Below, piece after piece: positions 19,836 to 28,680 of a stretch of DNA of 64,000 bases. Source of the DNA: Pantoea sp. GD03673 (GTDB lineage Bacteria > Pseudomonadota > Gammaproteobacteria > Enterobacterales > Enterobacteriaceae); NCBI RefSeq assembly GCF_029844725.1, contig NZ_JAOCKJ010000008.1:1-64000 (forward strand), in the 5' to 3' direction. Each line of letters begins with the position of its first letter. Position 1 is the first letter of the stretch. The notes beneath the pieces were generated by a model. That model worked only from the letters and a program-made list of their open reading frames with translations. It searched no databases and had not been told where the DNA came from. The position numbers and the translations under genes were made by a program.

Positions 19836-20777
19836 ATGTTAGACAAAATTTTCAGAATTGCTACAAGACAAAGCCCGCTCGCATTATGGCAGGCACATTA
19901 TGTACAGCAACGACTCATGAGTGCCCATCCGGGACTGCGCGTTGAGCTGGTGCCTATGGTCACCAAAGGCGACATTATCCTTGATACGCCGCTGGCAAAA
20001 GTGGGTGGCAAAGGGCTGTTTGTCAAAGAGCTTGAGCTGGCCATGCAGGATGGACGTGCCGATATGGCGGTGCACTCCATGAAAGATGTGCCGGTCAGTT
20101 TCCCTGAAGGTCTGGGCCTGGTAACTATCTGCGAGCGCGACGATCCGCGCGATGCGTTCGTTTCTCATCATTATGACTCCATTGATGCGCTGCCACAGGG
20201 TGCCGTTGTCGGCACCTCCAGCCTGCGTCGTCAGTGCCAGATTAGTGCGCGCCGTCCGGATCTGGTGATCCGCTCGCTGCGTGGCAACGTCGGAACCCGC
20301 CTTGGCAAGCTCGATGCCGGCGAGTATGACGCGATTATTCTTGCCGTCGCCGGGCTTAAACGTCTGGGACTGGAAGATCGTATTCGCCAGGCCCTGCCTG
20401 CTGAAGTCTCTCTGCCCGCCGTGGGTCAGGGTGCGGTCGGCATTGAATGCCGTCTGGACGACAGCGTCTTAATTGACCTGTTGCAGGCGCTGAATCACGA
20501 TGACACCGCAGTCTGTGTCAGAGCAGAACGCGCCATGAATACTCGCTTAGAGGGCGGCTGTCAGGTGCCAATCGGCAGTTTTGCGGTGCTGGAAGGTGAT
20601 GAACTCTGGCTGCGCGGTATGGTCGGTGCGCCCGATGGCCGGGTTATGGTCAGCGGCGAACGTCGTGGCTCACGCGCTCAGGCTGAAGAGATGGGCATTT
20701 CACTGGCCGATGAACTGCTGAACGGCGGCGCACGTGAAATTCTGAAAGACGTTTATCAGGGGCAGCCGCCAGCATGA
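19836..20777 (+). CDS. hemC: Porphobilinogen deaminase (hydroxymethylbilane synthase)
   Basis: A 313-residue cytoplasmic enzyme joining four porphobilinogens into hydroxymethylbilane. Catalytic Asp84 (HSMKDVPV) and Cys242 (GGCQVPIGS), which holds the dipyrromethane cofactor, fall at their E. coli positions. I used the ATG at 19836 ([14 protein letters not shown]); an ATG four codons upstream is also possible and neither has a strong ribosome site. It begins the overlapping operon hemCDXY. Confidence 0.96.
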   Translation: MLDKIFRIATRQSPLALWQAHYVQQRLMSAHPGLRVELVPMVTKGDIILDTPLAKVGGKGLFVKELELAMQDGRADMAVHSMKDVPVSFPEGLGLVTICERDDPRDAFVSHHYDSIDALPQGAVVGTSSLRRQCQISARRPDLVIRSLRGNVGTRLGKLDAGEYDAIILAVAGLKRLGLEDRIRQALPAEVSLPAVGQGAVGIECRLDDSVLIDLLQALNHDDTAVCVRAERAMNTRLEGGCQVPIGSFAVLEGDELWLRGMVGAPDGRVMVSGERRGSRAQAEEMGISLADELLNGGAREILKDVYQGQPPA

Positions 20778-21502
20778 CCATCCTGGTGACGCGCCCGGAA
20801 CCCGCAGCGGCAGAGCTGGTGTCACGCCTGCATGCCCTCGGCAAGCAGGCGTGGAGCCTGCCGCTGATCGAATTTGCGCCGGGCGCTGACCTCGATTCCC
20901 TGCCCCGCAAGCTCGCCGGACTTCGTGCCGGCGACCTCGTCTTTATCCTTTCTCAGCAGGTTATTCACTACGCACAGCACGCGATTAAAGCATGGCCCAC
21001 GGAGCTGGACTATTATGCAATTGGTCGCAGTACCGCGCTGGCGTTTCATACCGTCAGCGGCCAGCAGGTCACCTGGCCTCATGCGCATGAAACCAGTGAG
21101 GAATTGATCCAGCTGAATACACTCCAGCAGATTGCCGGTAAACGTGCGCTGATCCTGCGTGGCGATCCCGGACGGGAATTGCTGGCAGAGACATTAACCC
21201 GGCGGGGTGCTGAGGTTACGTTTGCTGCCTGCTACCAGCGCTGCCAGAAGCATTATGACGGGCCGGTGGAAGGCCGCCGCTGGCGCGATCGCGGCGTCTC
21301 TGTGCTGGTGGTGACCAGCGGTGAAATGTTACAACAGCTCTTTTCGCTGTTCCCCGCAGTTGATCGCGAGGAATGGCTGCTCAACTGCCGACTGATCGTC
21401 GTCAGTGAACGTTTGGCTACCCTGGCCGCAGGATTAGGCTGGCAGGATATTCAGGTAGCCGATGGTGCCGATAACGATGCGCTGCTGCGCGCGTTACGCT
21501 GA
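20774..21502 (+). CDS. hemD: Uroporphyrinogen-III synthase
   Basis: A 242-residue enzyme that closes and inverts ring D of hydroxymethylbilane to give uroporphyrinogen III. It starts with [10 protein letters not shown], the family N-terminus, and shows two alternating Rossmann-like domains ([24 protein letters not shown]). Its ATG overlaps the hemC stop (ATGA), implying translational coupling. Confidence 0.94.
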   Translation: MTILVTRPEPAAAELVSRLHALGKQAWSLPLIEFAPGADLDSLPRKLAGLRAGDLVFILSQQVIHYAQHAIKAWPTELDYYAIGRSTALAFHTVSGQQVTWPHAHETSEELIQLNTLQQIAGKRALILRGDPGRELLAETLTRRGAEVTFAACYQRCQKHYDGPVEGRRWRDRGVSVLVVTSGEMLQQLFSLFPAVDREEWLLNCRLIVVSERLATLAAGLGWQDIQVADGADNDALLRALR

Positions 21503-21527
21503 ACTTTAACAATGGGATGTGCCACAT

Positions 21528-22658
21528 ATGACGGAACAAAAAGACTCCTCCGCCATGGTTGAAGAAACCACCCCAGCGGTCGACCGCTCTCCTTCCAGCA
21601 ACAGCACACCACCGCGTGATGCGAAAAAAGGTGGCATGGTGTTGGGTGCGGTTGCGATTGTCATCGCACTGGCAATGGGTGCGGGTTTATACCTTAACGG
21701 GAAACATCAGGCTGATTTACAGGCACAAACCAATCAGAAGCTGAGTGACCAGCTAAGTGCGTTGCAGCAGCAGGCCAGCAGCGATAAACAGCAGCTGACA
21801 CAGCAACTGAGTGGCGCTGAAACTGCCCTTCAGACAGCACAGCAGCAGCAGACCGCGTCGGCAAAAGAGCTGGAAACGCTCCGTGAAAAAGTGGCGGTGA
21901 TCTCCGGGAACGACGTGCGCAGCTGGCTGCTGGCACAGGCGGACTATCTGGTGAAACTGGCTGGCCGCAAACTCTGGAGCGATCAGGATGTCACCACCGC
22001 GGCTGCCCTGCTGAAAAGCGCCGATGCCAGCCTGGCCGACATGAACGATCCCAGCGTGATGAATGTGCGTCGTGCCCTGACTCAGGATATCAGTAACCTT
22101 TCGTCTGTTACGCAGGTCGACTACGACGGTGTGATCCTTAAGCTGAATCAGTTGTCGAATAACGTCGATAATCTGCGTCTGGCCGATAATGACAGCGATG
22201 ATGCGCCAATGGACAGCGATGGCGGTGAACTGTCAGGCTCGGTGCGCGAATGGCGTCAGAATCTGGTGAAAAGCTGGCATAACTTTATGGATGACTTTAT
22301 TACCATCCGCCGTCGCGATAACACCGCACAGCCGCTGCTGGCCCCCAATCAGGATGTTTACCTGCGTGAGAATATCCGCTCGCGTCTGCTGATTGCTGCG
22401 CAGGCCGTTCCGCGCCATCAGGATGAGATTTATAAACAATCTATCGACACCGTGTCCGCCTGGGTTCGCGCCTGGTACGACACCAACGATGCCGCCACCA
22501 AAGCCTTCCTTGCCCAGCTGGATGAGCTGAGTCAGCAGAACATTAATATGGATCTGCCGGATAACCTGGAAAGTCAGCCGTTGCTGGAACAGCTGATGCA
22601 GACCCGCGTGCGGAACCTGTTAGCGCAACCGTCTGCTGCTAATCAGCAGGGAGGCTAA
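21528..22658 (+). CDS. hemX: HemX membrane protein
   Basis: A 376-residue HemX family protein. A polar, Ser/Pro-rich cytoplasmic N-terminus precedes one membrane helix (about residues 37-58) and a Gln-rich coiled coil (about 65-125). The conserved [20 protein letters not shown] block follows. It was once called a methyltransferase, but the sequence shows no such domain. The ATG at 21528 gives MTEQKDSS as in E. coli. It sits two bases before hemY. Confidence 0.92.
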   Translation: MTEQKDSSAMVEETTPAVDRSPSSNSTPPRDAKKGGMVLGAVAIVIALAMGAGLYLNGKHQADLQAQTNQKLSDQLSALQQQASSDKQQLTQQLSGAETALQTAQQQQTASAKELETLREKVAVISGNDVRSWLLAQADYLVKLAGRKLWSDQDVTTAAALLKSADASLADMNDPSVMNVRRALTQDISNLSSVTQVDYDGVILKLNQLSNNVDNLRLADNDSDDAPMDSDGGELSGSVREWRQNLVKSWHNFMDDFITIRRRDNTAQPLLAPNQDVYLRENIRSRLLIAAQAVPRHQDEIYKQSIDTVSAWVRAWYDTNDAATKAFLAQLDELSQQNINMDLPDNLESQPLLEQLMQTRVRNLLAQPSAANQQGG

Positions 22659-22660
22659 GC

Positions 22661-23857
22661 ATGCTTAAGGTATTTATCCTCTTTATCCTGCTGATTGCTG
22701 GCGTGGTGCTGGGACCGATGATTGCCGGTCATCAGGGCTATGTGCTGATCCAGACCGATAACTGGAATATCGAAACCAGCGTTACCGGCCTGGTGATTAT
22801 CCTGATCATCAGCCTGCTGGTGATTCTGGCGGTGGAATGGCTGCTGCGCCGCGTGCTGCATACCGGGGCGCGTACCCGTGGCTGGTTTACCGGACGTAAG
22901 CGCCGTCGCGCCCAGCGTCATACCCAGTCAGCGCTGATGAAGCTTGCAGAAGGCGATCACCGTCAGGTAGAAAAACTGCTTTCTAAAGATGCCGATCACG
23001 CCGATGTGCCTGTAGCGAACTACCTGCTTGCCGCGGAAGCCGCCCAGCAGCGTGGTGATGAAATCCGCGCCAATCAGCATCTTGAACGTGCTGCAGAGCT
23101 GTCGGAAAGCAATACTATCCCGGTAGAAATTGCCCGCGCTCGTATTCAGCTGGCCCGCAATGAAGATCACGCGGCGCGTCACAGCATTGACCGCCTGCTG
23201 GAAGTGGCTCCGCGTCATCCTGAAGTGCTGCGTCTGGCCGAACAGGCTTACGTCCGTACGGGTGCCTGGAGTGCATTGCTGGATATTCTGCCTGCCATGC
23301 AGAAGTCACAGGTTGGTGATGAGCTGCATCGTGATGCGTTACAGCAGCAGGCCTGGCTGGGCCTGATGAATCAGGCAATGGCCGACCAGGGCAGTGATGG
23401 CCTGAAGCGCTGGTGGAGCACGCTGAGCCGCAAAACCCGTCAGGATACGACCCTGCAGGTAGCGATGGCGGATCATCTGATTGAGTGCGACGATCACGAC
23501 ACCGCACAGTCGATCGTGCTGGAAGGCCTGAAGCGTCATTATGACGACCGTCTGGTTCTGCTGATGCCTCGCATTAAAAGCGGTAATCCGGAAGCGCTGG
23601 AGAAGGCACTGCGCCAGCAGATCAAACAGCATGGCGCAACGCCGCTGCTGCACAGTACGCTGGGACAGCTGCTGATGCGTCATGGCGAATGGCAGCAGGC
23701 CGCAGACGCGCTGCAGCAGGCGCTGGCACAGCGTCCGGATGCGTTTGATTATGCGTGGCTGGCGGATGTGTATGATCGCCTGCATCGTCCTGAAGAGGCC
23801 GCAAAAATGCGCCGTGAAGGATTGTTGCTGACGCTGAAGACGAATTCTGGCGTCTGA
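22661..23857 (+). CDS. hemY: HemY TPR membrane protein
   Basis: A 398-residue inner-membrane protein with two N-terminal membrane helices (about 1-21 and 41-63), then a helical TPR-rich domain (for example the repeat around VLRLAEQAYVRTGAW). It is the enterobacterial HemY, not the Bacillus protoporphyrinogen oxidase of that name; its role in late heme metabolism is undefined. Last gene of hemCDXY, followed by an intrinsic terminator. Confidence 0.93.
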   Translation: MLKVFILFILLIAGVVLGPMIAGHQGYVLIQTDNWNIETSVTGLVIILIISLLVILAVEWLLRRVLHTGARTRGWFTGRKRRRAQRHTQSALMKLAEGDHRQVEKLLSKDADHADVPVANYLLAAEAAQQRGDEIRANQHLERAAELSESNTIPVEIARARIQLARNEDHAARHSIDRLLEVAPRHPEVLRLAEQAYVRTGAWSALLDILPAMQKSQVGDELHRDALQQQAWLGLMNQAMADQGSDGLKRWWSTLSRKTRQDTTLQVAMADHLIECDDHDTAQSIVLEGLKRHYDDRLVLLMPRIKSGNPEALEKALRQQIKQHGATPLLHSTLGQLLMRHGEWQQAADALQQALAQRPDAFDYAWLADVYDRLHRPEEAAKMRREGLLLTLKTNSGV

Positions 23858-23876
23858 TGCTGTTCCCAGACAGGAC

Positions 23877-23901
23877 AAAGCCGGGTTCGCCCGGCTTTTT
23901 T
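23877..23901 (+). terminator. Terminator of the hemCDXY operon
   Basis: AAAGCCGGG-TTCG-CCCGGCTTTTTT is a GC-rich stem with a stable TTCG tetraloop and a T-run, 20 bases past the hemY stop. The A-run on the left could also let it serve the minus strand. Confidence 0.88.
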
Positions 23902-23934
23902 GTGCCCGCAATTTGCCTGCAGCTTTACGCAGGC

Positions 23935-24133
23935 AAAAAAAACACCTGCCAGTGGCAGGTGTAAGATCAGGTCGGTAAGACAACCGGGAGGTACCCGACT
24001 CAACGTGGTGTCTGTTAACCCTGTAAGGCTTACGCGATACAGGCAGGCAGACAACAGGTACCCAAAATTGGCTCTGCATCATTCCCAGGTTTATGCAGCA
24101 TCAGCAGACATAAGAGGTGGAATGAGCATCTAC
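23935..24133 (-). ncRNA. glmZ: GlmZ small RNA
   Basis: The minus strand begins GTAGATGCTCATTCCACC, the conserved 5' end of GlmZ, and contains GTTGTCTTACCGACCTG, which corresponds to the glmS base-pairing and processing region of E. coli GlmZ. It ends in an intrinsic terminator (CACCTGCC/GGCAGGTG plus eight T). GlmZ works with Hfq to activate glmS translation and is cleaved by RNase E with RapZ. The position next to hemY matches E. coli. The 5' end is set by the sigma-54 promoter and the 3' end by the T-run; the length is about 199 nt. Confidence 0.93.
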
Positions 24134-24143
24134 AGCAAGAGTA

Positions 24144-24161
24144 TTGCACACGCCGTGCCAG
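24144..24161 (-). promoter_or_regulatory. Sigma-54 promoter of glmZ
   Basis: The minus-strand element CTGGCACGGCGTGTGCAA fits the -24/-12 consensus (TGGCAC, then TGC at the correct spacing), and the predicted start falls at the first base of GlmZ. A GlrR-dependent sigma-54 promoter is known for glmY, and for glmZ in several enterobacteria. Confidence 0.82.
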
Positions 24162-24244
24162 GTTAAGATTTATTTTTAAAGTCCTTATAAATCATTATTT
24201 TAATCAGGCTACTACGTTTTGACTTAGCACGGTTCGGCAGGAAG

Positions 24245-24262
24245 TGTCGGTATCCGGCGACA
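24245..24262. promoter_or_regulatory. GlrR binding site 1 upstream of glmZ
   Basis: TGTC-N10-GACA, the GlrR (YfhA) activator-binding consensus, about 110 bases upstream of the glmZ start: the right place for a sigma-54 enhancer. Confidence 0.75.
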
Positions 24263-24276
24263 GCAGCGAATTTCGC

Positions 24277-24294
24277 TGTCTCTTAATGGAGACA
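24277..24294. promoter_or_regulatory. GlrR binding site 2 upstream of glmZ
   Basis: A second perfect TGTC-N10-GACA, 32 bases (about three helical turns) from site 1, so both sites face the same side of the DNA. Confidence 0.75.
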
Positions 24295-24339
24295 GCAAGG
24301 TCATCCTTACCGTTAACTTAACAATAACAATGGGTTATC

Positions 24340-24357
24340 TGTCGGCAATTCACGACG
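24340..24357. promoter_or_regulatory. Possible third GlrR site
   Basis: TGTC-N10-GACG, one mismatch from the consensus, 63 bases (about six turns) from site 2. E. coli glmY has three such sites. Confidence 0.45.
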
Positions 24358-24415
24358 CTACCGCTTCTGCTTTTACTGCGGGCGAAATCAAAGCAGCGTG
24401 ATTGAGCCGCAATGA

Positions 24416-25542
24416 AGAAGCCCAACGCGCAGGGAAGACGGGTAGAAGAGCAAAGCGGCCCACAGTGGGCCCGGCGGCCTGGGATGGTTTAAGCGAGTTA
24501 CCGATCTGACCATGTTCCCTTCGCCCGTGCGCACTTACCGCTGTGCGGGCTTCAGGGAGCATACGCCTTCCGCAAAGACGCAAAAGACGCCATCCCTGGC
24601 AGGCTCAGCGCGGGCCATCCCTGGCTCGCGATGCTTTGCTACAGGCGTATGCTCCCTTCGCTTCACGTCTGGCAGACGCATCGGGAACTTACATGGGCAT
24701 CTCAGACGACTGGCGGGCCCAAAGCAGAGTGACTCTTGCACCAATAACTATGCTCAACGCGCAGGGAACACGGTCAGAGGAGGAAAGCGTCCCACGCCAG
24801 GGACGGCGTGGGCCGAGCGGCCATGGATGGCTTAAGCGAGTTACCGATCTGACCGTGTTCCCTTCGCCCGTGCGCACTTACCGCTGTGCGGGCTTCAGGG
24901 AGCATACGCCTTTCGCAAAGACGCAAAAGACGCCATCCCTGGCAGGCTCAGCGCGGGCCATCCCTGGCCCGCGATGCTTTGCTACAGGCGTATGCTCCCT
25001 TCGCTTCACGTCTGGCAGACGCATCGGGAACTTACATGGGCATCTCAGACGACTGGCGGGCCCAAAGCAGAGTGACTCTTGCACCAATAACTATGCTCAA
25101 CGCGCAGGGAACACGGTCAGAGGAGGAAAGCGTCCCACGCCAGGGACGGTGTTGGCCCGGCGGCCATGGATGGATTAAGCGAGTTCCCGATCTGACCGTG
25201 TTCCCTTCGCCCGTGCGTACTCACCGCTGTGCGGGCTTCAGGGAGCATACGCCTTCCGCAAAGACGCAAAAGACGCCATCCCTGGCAGGCTCAGCGCGGG
25301 CCATCCCTGACCCGCGATGCTTTGCTACAGGCGTATGCTCACTTCGCTTCACGTCTGGCAGACGCATCGGGAACTTACATGGGCATCTCAGACGACTGGC
25401 GGGCCCAAAGCAAAGTGACTCTTGCACCAATAACTATGCTCAACGCGCAGGGAAGACGGGCAGAAGAGCAAAGCGTCCCACAGTGGGCCGAGCGGCCATG
25501 GATGGCTTAAGCGACTTTCCGATCTGACCGTGTTCCCTTCGC
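24416..25542. repeat. Array of 343-bp palindrome-rich direct repeats
   Basis: Units begin at 24491, 24834 and 25177 (spacing exactly 343), with partial copies at 24416-24490 and 25509-25542; the third unit is 332 bp. Copies are almost identical. Each has nested inverted repeats: an outer pair CTGACCGTGTTCCCT / AGGGAACACGGTCAG (copy 1: 24506-24520 and 24763-24777, with one mismatch) and an inner pair GGGAGCATACGCC / GGCGTATGCTCCC (24555-24567 and 24644-24656). Smaller hairpins such as CGTCTGGCAGACG also occur. Open frames cross the units on both strands, but 343 is not a multiple of three and the frames look incidental. No transposase, tRNA or known repeat family is recognised. Confidence 0.85.
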
Positions 25543-25629
25543 AAGCTCAGACTCACAGCAACCTTGTTCCACAGCACCTAACCCGATCCATATCTTCCGC
25601 AGAAATCCTCATCCTCTTTTTGACAGACG

Positions 25630-25658
25630 AAAAAAAACCTGTCTTTTCAGACAGGTTT
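25630..25658 (-). terminator. tRNA operon terminator, distal copy
   Basis: AAACCTGTCTGAAAAGACAGGTTT hairpin with eight T residues on the minus strand; third and last of three identical copies. Confidence 0.85.
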
Positions 25659-25777
25659 CTAAAAATGGTCGGCGAGAGAGGATTACCTTGCCCTACGGGC
25701 CGTTGCTGAAGCAACGTTGTCTCGCTACGCTCGGCTCAAACCTCCTTCGGAGGTCCTCATCCTCTTTTTGACAGACG

Positions 25778-25806
25778 AAAAAAAACCTGTCTTTTCAGAC
25801 AGGTTT
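25778..25806 (-). terminator. tRNA operon terminator, middle copy
   Basis: The same ACCTGTCT/AGACAGGT hairpin plus T-run, 148 bases from each of the other two copies. Confidence 0.85.
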
Positions 25807-25925
25807 CTAAAAATGGTCGGCGAGAGAGGATTACCCTGCCCTGCGGGCCGTTGCTGAAGCAACGTTGTCTCGCTTCGCTCGGCTCAAACCTCCTTCGGAG
25901 GTCCTCATCCTCTTTTCAGCAGACG

Positions 25926-25954
25926 AAAAAAAACCTGTCTTTTCAGACAGGTTT
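25926..25954 (-). terminator. tRNA operon terminator, proximal copy
   Basis: Hairpin plus T-run starting eight bases past the tRNA-Pro CCA end; probably the main terminator of the Arg-His-Leu-Pro operon. Confidence 0.92.
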
Positions 25955-25961
25955 CTAAAAA

Positions 25962-26038
25962 TGGTCGGCGAGAGAGGATTCGAACCTCCGACCCACTGGT
26001 CCCAAACCAGTTGCGCTACCAAGCTGCGCTACTCGCCG
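25962..26038 (-). tRNA. proM: tRNA-Pro (anticodon TGG)
   Basis: A 77-nt cloverleaf on the minus strand: acceptor CGGCGAG/CTCGCCG, anticodon stem-loop CTGGTTTGGGACCAG with TGG, T-arm GGAGGTTCGAATCCTC, and an encoded CCA. Last tRNA of the operon. Its 3' end is duplicated twice downstream. Confidence 0.97.
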
Positions 26039-26058
26039 ATTTTTTTAACTGTTTTGCC

Positions 26059-26145
26059 TGGTGCGAAGAGAGGGACTTGAACCCTCACGTCCGTTAAGAC
26101 ACTAACACCTGAAGCTAGCGCGTCTACCAATTCCGCCACCTTCGC
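26059..26145 (-). tRNA. leuT: tRNA-Leu (anticodon CAG)
   Basis: An 87-nt class II tRNA with a long variable arm, anticodon loop CTTCAGGTG (CAG), and an encoded CCA; nearly identical to E. coli leuT. Third gene of the operon. Confidence 0.96.
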
Positions 26146-26161
26146 GTATCCCAGCAAAATC

Positions 26162-26238
26162 TGGGGTGGCTAATGGGACTCGAACCCACGACAACTGGAA
26201 TCACAATCCAGGGCTCTACCAACTGAGCTATAGCCACC
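26162..26238 (-). tRNA. hisR: tRNA-His (anticodon GTG)
   Basis: A 77-nt tRNA counting the extra 5' G(-1) typical of tRNA-His. Anticodon loop ATTGTGATT (GTG), with an encoded CCA. Second gene of the operon. Confidence 0.97.
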
Positions 26239-26335
26239 ACTATTCTTAATGTTACAAGTTTAAAACCTGCAGCATTTAAATCTTTACTGCCAACCGCGGT
26301 AAATCAACCACCGAAGCTCATGCGCACAAACGATA

Positions 26336-26412
<77 letters not shown>

Positions 26413-26433
26413 GTAGCGCCGTTGCGGATGTGC

Positions 26434-26462
26434 ATACTAGAGATAAGCGCCCATCGTGTCTA
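26434..26462 (-). promoter_or_regulatory. Promoter of the tRNA operon
   Basis: TAGACA (26457-26462) and TAGTAT (26434-26439) are 17 bases apart on the minus strand. An A/T-rich tract (TTTTTATTTAAAAA) upstream could act as an UP element, common at stable-RNA promoters. Confidence 0.6.
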
Positions 26463-26570
26463 GTGCTTTTTAAATAAAAAGACGCGTTTGATTACGCTTT
26501 GTGCATTTCGTCGACAAATAGTGCATTTCCACACGCGCAACGCGCAAAAATGCGGCATTTATCAGCAATA

Positions 26571-27311
26571 TCAGAGATCGCCACGCCAGTGATAGCGCAA
26601 ATATTTAAGCAGTTTTAGTTGCCTGCGCAGGCGGGCGGGCTGCCGAATCAGACGATAGAGCCACTCCAGCCCCAGCCGCTGCCATATTTTAGGAGCGCGC
26701 TTCACGCGACCGGTGAACACATCATAGGTTCCACCCACCCCCATATAGAGCGCATCAGGCCAGTATGCACGGCACGCCAGCATCAGCAGCTCCTGACGCG
26801 GCGAGCCCAGTGCCACGGTCACCAGCTTCGCGCCGCTGGCCGCAACCCGTGCAAACAGCGCATCCTGATCGGCTGGCGCAAAATAACCATCCTGCGCCCC
26901 GACAATATTCACGTTCCACTGGCGACGGAGCTTATTGCAGGTTTCATCAAGCACCTGCTGCCGACCACCGATAAGAAACACCGGCGTCCCTTCCCGCCCG
27001 GCGCGTTCCATCAGCGCTTCCCATAAGTCTGCCCCTGCAATGCGCTGCACTGACGCCTGCGGGTATTTTTTACGAATCGAGCGCACGATACTGATGCCGT
27101 CGGCATACGCATATTCCGCCTGGGCTAACAGCGTGCGCAATCCCTCATCCCGCTCAGCGGTCAGAATCTTCTCTGCATTGATCGCCACTAAAATACCGCT
27201 GCGAACGCTCTGCGGCGGCATCAGAAAATCTACCGCCGACGGCATGTTTTCGAAGCCATACAACTCAACGCCGCGAATCCGGTACTGCGGCGTCTCAGTT
27301 AACTTTGTCAT
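26571..27311 (-). CDS. wecG: UDP-ManNAcA transferase of ECA lipid II synthesis
   Basis: A 246-residue WecG/TagA/CpsF (GT26) glycosyltransferase. It adds N-acetylmannosaminuronic acid to lipid I in enterobacterial common antigen synthesis. Motifs include [21 protein letters not shown] and [17 protein letters not shown]. The ATG at 27311 gives the E. coli length; a TTG four codons upstream is possible. Last gene of the wec operon. E. coli yifK, normally next, is missing and the tRNA operon follows at once. Confidence 0.95.
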   Translation of the reverse strand: MTKLTETPQYRIRGVELYGFENMPSAVDFLMPPQSVRSGILVAINAEKILTAERDEGLRTLLAQAEYAYADGISIVRSIRKKYPQASVQRIAGADLWEALMERAGREGTPVFLIGGRQQVLDETCNKLRRQWNVNIVGAQDGYFAPADQDALFARVAASGAKLVTVALGSPRQELLMLACRAYWPDALYMGVGGTYDVFTGRVKRAPKIWQRLGLEWLYRLIRQPARLRRQLKLLKYLRYHWRGDL

Positions 27312-27336
27312 ATCTTCCGTCAATCCCAGAGGTTAA

Positions 27337-28680
27337 TCAGAGCGGGCTATGCAACACCCGCCTGCTGCGGTCGCGGATTAAACCTGCGCGATCCAGTAAC
27401 CAGAAAAGTAATTTAGCCATGCCCAGACAGATGGCAAAAATGAGGCAGAAAAAGACCACACGTGAGCCAAACGCATCAAGACCTTCGCGTGCCAGCACAA
27501 TCATGTTAAACACCGCGCCAAAACAGAAGCTTTGCAGAATGGCACCGGTATAACGATTGGCTTCAAGGCAGCCACGCTGGTAGATCGCATCAAAGGCTTT
27601 AATAATCATCCCTACCGCGACGGCACCGATCGGAATCGCCCAGACGCCCCCCATCACCACCAGTGAGCCGATTAGCGTGGGTGAAATCGCCAGGCCAGAG
27701 TGGTTGTTCAGCACTTCCCAGGTAAAGTAGTTCGCACTGTTTAACACCGCCAGCGGGCGATCCGGCCAGAGCCAGGTCGGAATGAACACGTAGAAATCAC
27801 GCCACAGCGGTGCCAGCCCCTGAAACTCAATTTTGTCGTAGTTATCCAGCAGTCGGGCCAGATTCTCCCACGGCGAGAAGGTATCACGCGTCAGATACAG
27901 GAACGTATAGAACGCTTCATCGCCCATGACATCCAGGTTATAGCGGCGCAGCGCCAGCCAGAACATCCCGGCAATCGCCATCACACCTGCGGTTGCCAGC
28001 ATCCACAAGGTAATCCAGCCACGGGTAATCCCGATAAACAGGAACAGGGCAAACGCAATAATGATATTGGCGCGGGTTCCCCCCACCAGTGCGTAGGTCA
28101 GTAAACCAAACGCCACGGTCACCACCAGGAACAGCAGCCAGTTGCGGCGCGTCGGACGCAAAAAGTAGGGGATCAGCATGGCCGGAATAAAGAAATAGAA
28201 AAAGCGCTTAAGCGCCACGCCCGACACTTCGCTGGAGAAAATCTGGTTATAGGCGGTCAGACGGAACAGCAGAAAACCGTTGTGGATGAAAAACACCGTC
28301 ACGGTGCCCAGCGCCACCAGCGCCAGAATCACACAGGTCAGGTGCGTTTCAACCCGGTTCATCTGCAGCCAGGGTTTCGCCGGAGGCGCACTGGCCGGTT
28401 TCAGCCGCACTTTATAACTGACGTAATAAATGGCGTAAAACGCCGTGGCCGACAGCAGCGCCTCCAGCAGACTCTCAACCGGCATCACCTCCACATTAAA
28501 GCGAAACACCAGCACGGCGGTCAGCGGGAAGCCGAAGTAAAAGGTCAGCAGGAACAGCAGCGTGAAGAACAGGTGAAAGTTAAAACGGACGCGCTTAAAC
28601 TCCCGCCAGGTCAGCGTCAGAATAAAAACCAGCGACAGCAGATAGACCACCAGCAGGCCGCCAAACTGCATAAAACTCAT
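27337..28680 (-). CDS. wzyE: ECA polymerase WzyE
   Basis: A 447-residue inner-membrane protein with about eleven hydrophobic segments, the polymerase of common antigen repeat units. [11 protein letters not shown] and the long periplasmic loop with [14 protein letters not shown] are typical of WzyE. Its ATG overlaps the wecF stop by four bases. Confidence 0.94.
   Translation of the reverse strand: MSFMQFGGLLVVYLLSLVFILTLTWREFKRVRFNFHLFFTLLFLLTFYFGFPLTAVLVFRFNVEVMPVESLLEALLSATAFYAIYYVSYKVRLKPASAPPAKPWLQMNRVETHLTCVILALVALGTVTVFFIHNGFLLFRLTAYNQIFSSEVSGVALKRFFYFFIPAMLIPYFLRPTRRNWLLFLVVTVAFGLLTYALVGGTRANIIIAFALFLFIGITRGWITLWMLATAGVMAIAGMFWLALRRYNLDVMGDEAFYTFLYLTRDTFSPWENLARLLDNYDKIEFQGLAPLWRDFYVFIPTWLWPDRPLAVLNSANYFTWEVLNNHSGLAISPTLIGSLVVMGGVWAIPIGAVAVGMIIKAFDAIYQRGCLEANRYTGAILQSFCFGAVFNMIVLAREGLDAFGSRVVFFCLIFAICLGMAKLLFWLLDRAGLIRDRSRRVLHSPL

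Larger units (their letters stand above)
25606..25980 (-). repeat. Three 148-bp tandem repeats, each with the tRNA-Pro 3' end and a terminator
   Basis: The last 19 nt of the tRNA-Pro gene, AATCCTCTCTCGCCGACCA, recur at 25814-25832 and 25666-25684, exactly 148 and 296 bases beyond the real tRNA end at 25962. Each copy is followed by the same spacer and terminator hairpin, and copies are joined by a linker with small hairpins (ACCTCCGAAGGAGGT, GTTGCTTCAGCAAC). The E. coli tyrT locus has the same design: 178-bp repeats carrying the last 19 bp of the tRNA-Tyr gene, source of rtT RNA. Confidence 0.9.

Noticed and set aside
24543..25527. Long ORFs (about 210 codons) across the 343-bp repeats
   Set aside because: They run through non-coding palindromes. 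The repeat period is not a multiple of three, so each copy is read in a different frame, and no domain is recognisable. Open frames exist on both strands, as expected of GC-rich DNA without many stops.
24416..25980. CRISPR array
   Set aside because: The repeats are 148 and 343 bp and directly tandem, with no short repeats separated by unique spacers and no cas genes in the window.
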